From Mariniphaga sp040772505 (GTDB taxonomy: Bacteria > Bacteroidota > Bacteroidia > Bacteroidales > Prolixibacteraceae), in NCBI GenBank assembly GCA_040772505.1, contig JAXGYA010000004.1, forward strand, positions 124,001 through 188,000: a stretch of 64,000 nucleotides of DNA, read 5' to 3'. Below the pieces are notes generated by a model. The model did not search any database. It worked only from the letters and a program-made list of their open reading frames with translations, and was not told the origin of the DNA. Both the position numbers and the translations under genes were made by a program. Below, in pieces: positions 60,573 through 64,000 of the stretch (positions are counted from its first letter, which is position 1; every line of letters begins with the position of its first letter).

Positions 60573-61059
60573 GCTTTTGATAAGCGCAACCGGTGGCATA
60601 AATAATCTGCCCTTTCGGGACGTCATTCAGATTATGGTTATACACCAAGGGGTTGCCTTTGGACTGAAATTCTCAATCATCTCCCTAATCCTCCGGCTTC
60701 GTGCCTCAGCCACCTTCTTTATACTGTAAATTCGCAAATTTGTAAATTCGTAAATTTGCTGATTCCTGCTTGTCGCAGGCGTTAACGCTGTCAGGTCTGG
60801 CGACGCTGACAGGTTTACGGATGTAGTAACTGAAGGCAGACGGGCATACACCAAACGCAGGATAAGTCGCAACAAAAGCCCCGCAACCGCACAAATGTCC
60901 CTCTTTTGAGGGGGGTAGGTTTTTTAAAAACTGAAAACGAAATGCTAAATGCCTGAATGTGAAAAATATAGAAATGAAATCGGCAAAAATTTAGTTTTTG
61001 TCGGTTGATAGTGAAATTTTTTATACCTTTAACCATGTATAAAACCAAAACTTTTAATC
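60573..61059. other. Intergenic mosaic of repeats
   Basis: No gene. It includes the second copy of the dispersed 22-base repeat (60690-60711), an AT-rich ATTCG/AAATTTG repeat at 60726-60758, and a segment with CTGTCAGG/CTGACAGG half-sites (60790-60815). A weak promoter-like TACCTTTA lies at 61024-61031 before the next gene. Confidence 0.5.
60690..60711 (+). repeat. Dispersed repeat, copy 2
   Basis: Identical over 22 bases to 42933-42954 and in the same orientation; both copies are beside AT-rich repeats and transposon debris. Confidence 0.6.
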
Positions 61060-61524
61060 ATGAAAAAATTAATTCTTATTGGACTATTGGTAACTTCTTT
61101 TTGTTCTGTAAACGCCCAAATGGAACAAAACGACAGCATTAAGTATAAGACCGAAAAAAAAGAGTTTATTGATCCAATTTATGGTTCATCTATTCCTAAT
61201 CCTAAAAATTCTAATTCAATTTTTTCCCCAGTTCCAAATAAAACACCTATGCCAAAACAAAATAAATCATTAACTACACCAGGGGATTACATAAAGCGTT
61301 CCGGTACATTAAAACTTACAAGTTTGGGATTATCTATCGCATCTGGTGGAATATATTTACTCGGGGCTGATAATGAGATGATTTTTATTGTTGCAGGATT
61401 AACAAGTTTAGGCTTGTACATAGGGGGTGAAGTATGTCTTATTAAAGCCGGGAAACTAATGAATGAAGAGCGAGTGACTTTATCTCCTGCATCAGAAGGA
61501 ATTGGTCTGGCTATTAATTTTTAG
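61060..61524 (+). CDS. Small exported protein with two hydrophobic segments, unknown function
   Basis: A 154-residue protein with a clear signal peptide (MKKLILIGLLVTSFCSVNAQ), a polar Asn/Pro/Lys-rich stretch (about 20-80) and two adjacent hydrophobic segments (TLKLTSLGLSIASGGIYLLG; MIFIVAGLTSLGLYIGGEVCL, about 86-130). I do not recognise a family. Codon use is AT-rich compared with the core genes, like its neighbour downstream. The two genes are 59 bases apart on the same strand and may be expressed together. Confidence 0.65.
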   Translation: MKKLILIGLLVTSFCSVNAQMEQNDSIKYKTEKKEFIDPIYGSSIPNPKNSNSIFSPVPNKTPMPKQNKSLTTPGDYIKRSGTLKLTSLGLSIASGGIYLLGADNEMIFIVAGLTSLGLYIGGEVCLIKAGKLMNEERVTLSPASEGIGLAINF

Positions 61525-61583
61525 AATAATCAGATTTTTAGAAATAGGGAACACATATATTATCAATTTAAAATCTAAAAATT

Positions 61584-62057
61584 ATGAAAAAACTAAAGCT
61601 TCCAATCTTATTTATTATATTATTAATTAGTTGTTCAACAGTCAAATTAGCTTCCACTCCTAAAGAAGTCTATGAAACAATTATAAAAGTCTCGGCTTCA
61701 AAATCTGAGCTTTATATTAGAGCAAATGAATGGATGATAGTGAATTTTAAAGATGCTCGAAGCGTTATACAATTTCAGGAAAGAGAAGATGGAACTATTA
61801 TTGGTAAATACTTGTTGCATTTTTACCCTGAAGCAGTTATTTTATCACGGTTGGATCCAAGCCTTGAAGTCTATGCTTTAATTAAGATCATGGTTAAAGA
61901 TAAGTATGCTAAAATAACTATTGAGCCACAAAATCAATGGTATTTCGGCACGCACATGTTTACTGAATACGATTATAGTCCTGAACAAGCTGAGCAGGAC
62001 ATACAAAAACTTATATTTGATTTCACTTCTTTCATTAAAAAGGAAAGTAATTGGTAA
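61584..62057 (+). CDS. DUF4468-like lipoprotein
   Basis: A 157-residue lipoprotein (signal ending ILLISC, Cys17). The mature part resembles the DUF4468 fold of Bacteroidota: SELYIRANEWMIVNFKDARSVIQFQE, in which LYIRANEWM and the following IQFQEREDGTIIGKY are the typical opening strands, then ALIKIMVKDKYAKITIEPQ. The function of DUF4468 is unknown. AT-rich, next to another small envelope protein. Confidence 0.7.
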   Translation: MKKLKLPILFIILLISCSTVKLASTPKEVYETIIKVSASKSELYIRANEWMIVNFKDARSVIQFQEREDGTIIGKYLLHFYPEAVILSRLDPSLEVYALIKIMVKDKYAKITIEPQNQWYFGTHMFTEYDYSPEQAEQDIQKLIFDFTSFIKKESNW

Positions 62058-62480
62058 AAATCCAAGTCTATTTCAATAAAAGACTAATCTGTATATAAAA
62101 AAAATAAAGACGTTTATAACATTAATGAGGTTTCATTTAATCCAAATCTTCCATTTCTTTTTTATAGTGGAGCAAATGAGACATTTACGTATGGAAAACT
62201 AACTAAAATATATTAACGTAATAATACTTTACAGAAATATCAGAATATGTAACCAGAAAACAAAGGATATATTATTTTTTGGTTATATGTAAACCTCATC
62301 TATGCAATGAAAATTTTGCACCCGGAACACCTAATTTTATTAATGACTGCAATAATTTCACAGCCATTTATATTTTTTATAACTTTAGCTTTGAATAAAA
62401 TCAAATTACCAGCACTTTCGAGCTTCTTGAAGGGGTATGAAAATAAATCCTGTTTTATGTATTCATTTATGTATTCAAAG
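62058..62480. other. AT-rich gap before the tRNA gene
   Basis: About 420 bases of low-complexity AT-rich DNA. Short open frames exist (for example 62307-62510) but none has a convincing family, signal or spacing. I see no RNA gene in it other than the tRNA terminator at its right end. Confidence 0.5.
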
Positions 62481-62516
62481 AAAAAGGCAGCTACATTTTT
62501 AAGTTTGTAACTGCCT
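62481..62516 (-). terminator. Terminator of the tRNA-Arg gene
   Basis: On the minus strand, AGGCAGTTAC and GTAGCTGCCT form a 10-bp stem with one mismatch, followed by at least five T residues. It begins about 10 bases after the tRNA 3' end. Confidence 0.75.
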
Positions 62517-62526
62517 GATTTTCAAG

Positions 62527-62600
62527 TGAACCTGAAGGGACTCGAACCCCTAACCTCCTGATCCGTAGTCAGGTGCTCTATCCAATTAAGCTACAGGTCC
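62527..62600 (-). tRNA. tRNA-Arg (anticodon ACG)
   Basis: A complete cloverleaf on the minus strand. The acceptor GGACCTG pairs with CAGGTTC (one G-T pair) with discriminator A. The anticodon stem CCTGA/TCAGG encloses the loop CTACGGA, so the anticodon is ACG (read as ICG for CGU/CGC/CGA). The T-loop GGGTTCGAGTCCC is standard. CCA is not encoded. A promoter box lies about 39 bases upstream and a terminator just downstream. Confidence 0.95.
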
Positions 62601-62638
62601 AAAACATTTAAATGAATTTGCTTGTGAATGCTGCGGTG

Positions 62639-62666
62639 CAAATATACAATTTTTTACAAAACACAA
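62639..62666 (-). promoter_or_regulatory. Promoter of tRNA-Arg
   Basis: Minus-strand TATATTTG at 62639-62646 is an exact TAnnTTTG match, with a TTG 17 bases further upstream (62664-62666). Confidence 0.5.
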
Positions 62667-62674
62667 TGGACGCC

Positions 62675-62977
62675 TCACCCGTACTTTTCCATTTTGTCAT
62701 CAATTGTTACATCTTTGTGAAAATCAACCTGAATTTTCAGGTTGGTTAATATGCGTTCCGTCCCGGCTTTATAGCAAGCTTCGTGAATTTTCCAAATTAG
62801 CCCCGGAAGCTCTTCAAATCTGCATTCTACAACGGTTTCAAACGGACAAACCCTGTATTCAAATCCCGAATCTTTTATGGCTTCAATAGCTTTGTCAACC
62901 AGCTCATACTTAATTTTATTTTCGGCTTCGGGCAAAACCTGAATTGCCACATTAATTTTATTCGTCTTCATCGTCAT
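62675..62977 (-). CDS. Thiamine-binding-like (MTH1187/UPF0045 family) protein
   Basis: A 100-residue ferredoxin-like-fold protein: INVAIQVLPEAENKIKYELVDKAIEAIKDSGFEYRV, of which VAIQVLP and IKDSGFEYRVCPFETVVECRF are typical of the MTH1187 family, then KAGTERILTNLKIQVDF. Some relatives bind thiamine or its precursors; others are of unknown use. ATG at 62977 overlaps the end of the preceding gene by 20 bases; ATG 62971 is an alternative. Probably co-transcribed with the unknown acidic-tailed protein. Confidence 0.75.
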   Translation of the reverse strand: MTMKTNKINVAIQVLPEAENKIKYELVDKAIEAIKDSGFEYRVCPFETVVECRFEELPGLIWKIHEACYKAGTERILTNLKIQVDFHKDVTIDDKMEKYG

Positions 62978-63767
62978 CTGATTCTAATTCGTCAAAATCA
63001 TCAAATTCATCTGTATCATCCATGTTGTAAGGTAGTTTGAAATTACTTCCCTTGCTGATAATATCCATAATTTCGTTGCGGGACAATACTTTAACGTTTG
63101 TAATAATCATATCGCTTTCCAGAAAATTGCCATACTGATTACACTCCTGTATCACCCGGTCCAAAAGCTGTTTTAAATCCACATGCATCGGAAGAAGCAC
63201 CATAGCAGAGCTGAATCCTTCAGCAAAGTCAATGGATTCAAATTCACCGTCTGCATTTTTCAGTTCAAAAACCAACTCATCCTTAACGAGTTTCTGCTGA
63301 ATTGGAGTGAGCATTTTCTCTCTTTCGGTATTAATAAAAACCACATAATAGCGAAGTTTTTTCCCCTTTCCTCCAAGCCCTGTGGAGATGAGAAATTGCT
63401 GTTCATCAAGCAGGGAGGTATGCATCAACATGCGGTTCTCCTGAAAGGCAAGCACCGCCCAGTCTCTGATTCCAGAATCTGCCTGTTTCAAAAACTTTTC
63501 CAAAATACGGTAAGCCTTCACATCGTCTGTGCCGGCTAAACCTATTAAAATTCTTTTTTGCTTTTCCGGGTCTGTATCAGGCGAAAACAAAACCTCTTCC
63601 GATTCAAGGTAATTTTTCTTAGCACCCTTCTTCCTGATTTCCTGTGACATTTCAAAAAAGCTCATCTGAACACCAAGGTCGATCTGCTCTTCCAGGATAT
63701 TTATGTTTTCAGAAAAGTTTTCAAATATTTTTTGAATGTCGTCGTAATATTCTTTTTCTTCTTTCAT
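62958..63767 (-). CDS. Unknown protein with acidic C-terminal tail
   Basis: A 269-residue soluble protein without signal or membrane segments. The first third is helical and looks like a repeat or scaffold (QKRILIGLAGTDDVKAYRIL, SGIRDWAVLAFQENRM reads like one HEAT-type helix pair), the middle is alpha/beta (YYVVFINTEREKMLTPIQQK), and the last 20 residues are almost all Asp/Glu. I do not recognise a named family. It overlaps the thiamine-binding-like gene by 20 bases. Confidence 0.7.
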   Translation of the reverse strand: MKEEKEYYDDIQKIFENFSENINILEEQIDLGVQMSFFEMSQEIRKKGAKKNYLESEEVLFSPDTDPEKQKRILIGLAGTDDVKAYRILEKFLKQADSGIRDWAVLAFQENRMLMHTSLLDEQQFLISTGLGGKGKKLRYYVVFINTEREKMLTPIQQKLVKDELVFELKNADGEFESIDFAEGFSSAMVLLPMHVDLKQLLDRVIQECNQYGNFLESDMIITNVKVLSRNEIMDIISKGSNFKLPYNMDDTDEFDDFDELESDDDEDE

Positions 63768-63784
63768 CTGTTTTTATTAAAAAA

Positions 63785-63792
63785 CAAAAGTA
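63785..63792 (-). promoter_or_regulatory. Promoter -7 box (TACTTTTG) for the acidic-tailed protein gene
   Basis: Exact minus-strand TAnnTTTG match 17 bases before the ATG at 63767. No good -33 element found. Confidence 0.45.
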
Positions 63793-63855
63793 ATCACAAC
63801 TTCTAATATTACGAAAAATGAATACTCAAAGGTGTGTAATAAATCCAAAAAGGAG

Positions 63856-64000
63856 TTAAATATTTTTGAGGTTCCGGATGGTCTCTTTGGGATTATCGGA
63901 GCCAAAAACAAAACTGCCTGCCACCAAAATATCAGCTCCTGCAAGCACCAGTTTTTTCCCTGTTTCGTAATTCACGCCTCCATCAACCTCAATCTGGCAA
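63856..64000 (-). CDS. rpe: Ribulose-phosphate 3-epimerase (3' end only)
   Basis: The last 47 codons of a leftward gene whose start lies beyond the window. The translated end, IEVDGGVNYETGKKLVLAG and ADILVAGSFVFGSDNPKETI, matches the C-terminal phosphate-binding strand-loop region of Rpe, in which the conserved Asp of VDGGV is catalytic. Stop codon TAA at 63856-63858. Interconverts ribulose-5-phosphate and xylulose-5-phosphate in the pentose-phosphate pathway. Confidence 0.9.
   Translation of the reverse strand, partial: CQIEVDGGVNYETGKKLVLAGADILVAGSFVFGSDNPKETIRNLKNI

Noticed and set aside
62307..62510. Short rightward open frame of 67 codons before tRNA-Arg
   Set aside because: No signal, family or promoter, and it runs into the tRNA terminator hairpin.
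1..64000. CRISPR arrays, rRNA genes, riboswitches and prophage genes
   Set aside because: No regularly spaced direct repeats with unique spacers, no rRNA sequence, no conserved riboswitch core (including a cobalamin type near the ABC importer) and no phage structural genes were seen.

Overview
The window looks like a chromosomal segment from a free-living Bacteroidota bacterium, probably in or near Bacteroidales/Marinilabiliales. Four observations support this. Type IX secretion system (T9SS) parts are present (a PorE-like OmpA/TPR lipoprotein, PorQ, and two proteins with T9SS C-terminal sorting domains). The glutamine synthetase is type III (GlnN). Gene blocks typical of the phylum occur (AAA+ regulator/LptE/TPR/SecG; ParA/ParB/DUF5683/MltD; PorQ/Cmk/IspH). 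Many start sites are preceded by the Bacteroidota sigma-factor -7 box TAnnTTTG. Most of the window is ordinary core genome; accessory DNA is limited to one deleted insertion sequence, one IS1380-family remnant, a deoC remnant and some dispersed repeats.

Layout, left to right. 1-17.3 kb is housekeeping: topoisomerase IV subunit A (5' end outside the window), shikimate kinase, then a leftward block AAA+ regulator-LptE-TPR-SecG, rightward kdsB and a tiny T9SS-domain protein, a serine beta-lactamase-like hydrolase next to a frameshifted deoC fragment, pnp and rpsO, a deoxyhypusine-synthase-like protein, the leftward ligA-DUF6913-dapA block, and a thioredoxin-like protein. 17.4-19.4 kb holds a DUF1080 protein and a Na+/Ca2+ exchanger. 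19.5-27.8 kb is the main accessory-type unit: a LacI-type regulator with a perfect palindromic candidate operator and a near-ideal promoter, a Tat-type Gfo/Idh/MocA oxidoreductase, a NagA-like deacetylase that carries a signal peptide, an Nramp-fold transporter lacking the metal-binding motifs, NagB, a second oxidoreductase and a lipoprotein hydrolase. I read this as an amino-sugar (or amino-sugar derivative) salvage system.

27.8-32.2 kb: a LysM-like/amidase cell-wall enzyme, a 5'-nucleotidase split into two genes, and lnt. 32.8-38.2 kb: the complete Rnf ion-pumping ferredoxin:NAD oxidoreductase (rnfBCDGEA) preceded by an RseC/RnfX-type gene that has no AUG/GUG/UUG start codon in its proper frame. 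38.2-42.6 kb: PorE-like protein and GlnN. 42.8-44.4 kb: deleted IS with flanking repeats. 44.4-49.8 kb: FecBDE-like metal-chelate ABC importer directly behind a T9SS-secreted trypsin-like protease. 50-60 kb: a free-standing archaeal-type ThrRS editing domain, MltD, DUF5683, ParB, ParA, PriA, IspH, Cmk and PorQ. 60-62.5 kb: AT-rich region with an IS1380 remnant and two small envelope proteins. 62.5-64 kb: tRNA-Arg(ACG), a thiamine-binding-like protein, an unknown acidic-tailed protein and the 3' end of rpe.

All calls come from reading translated sequence and motifs; no database search was possible. Start codons were moved inward from the longest open frame where a signal peptide, promoter, family motif or ATGA overlap argued for it, and this is stated in each entry.
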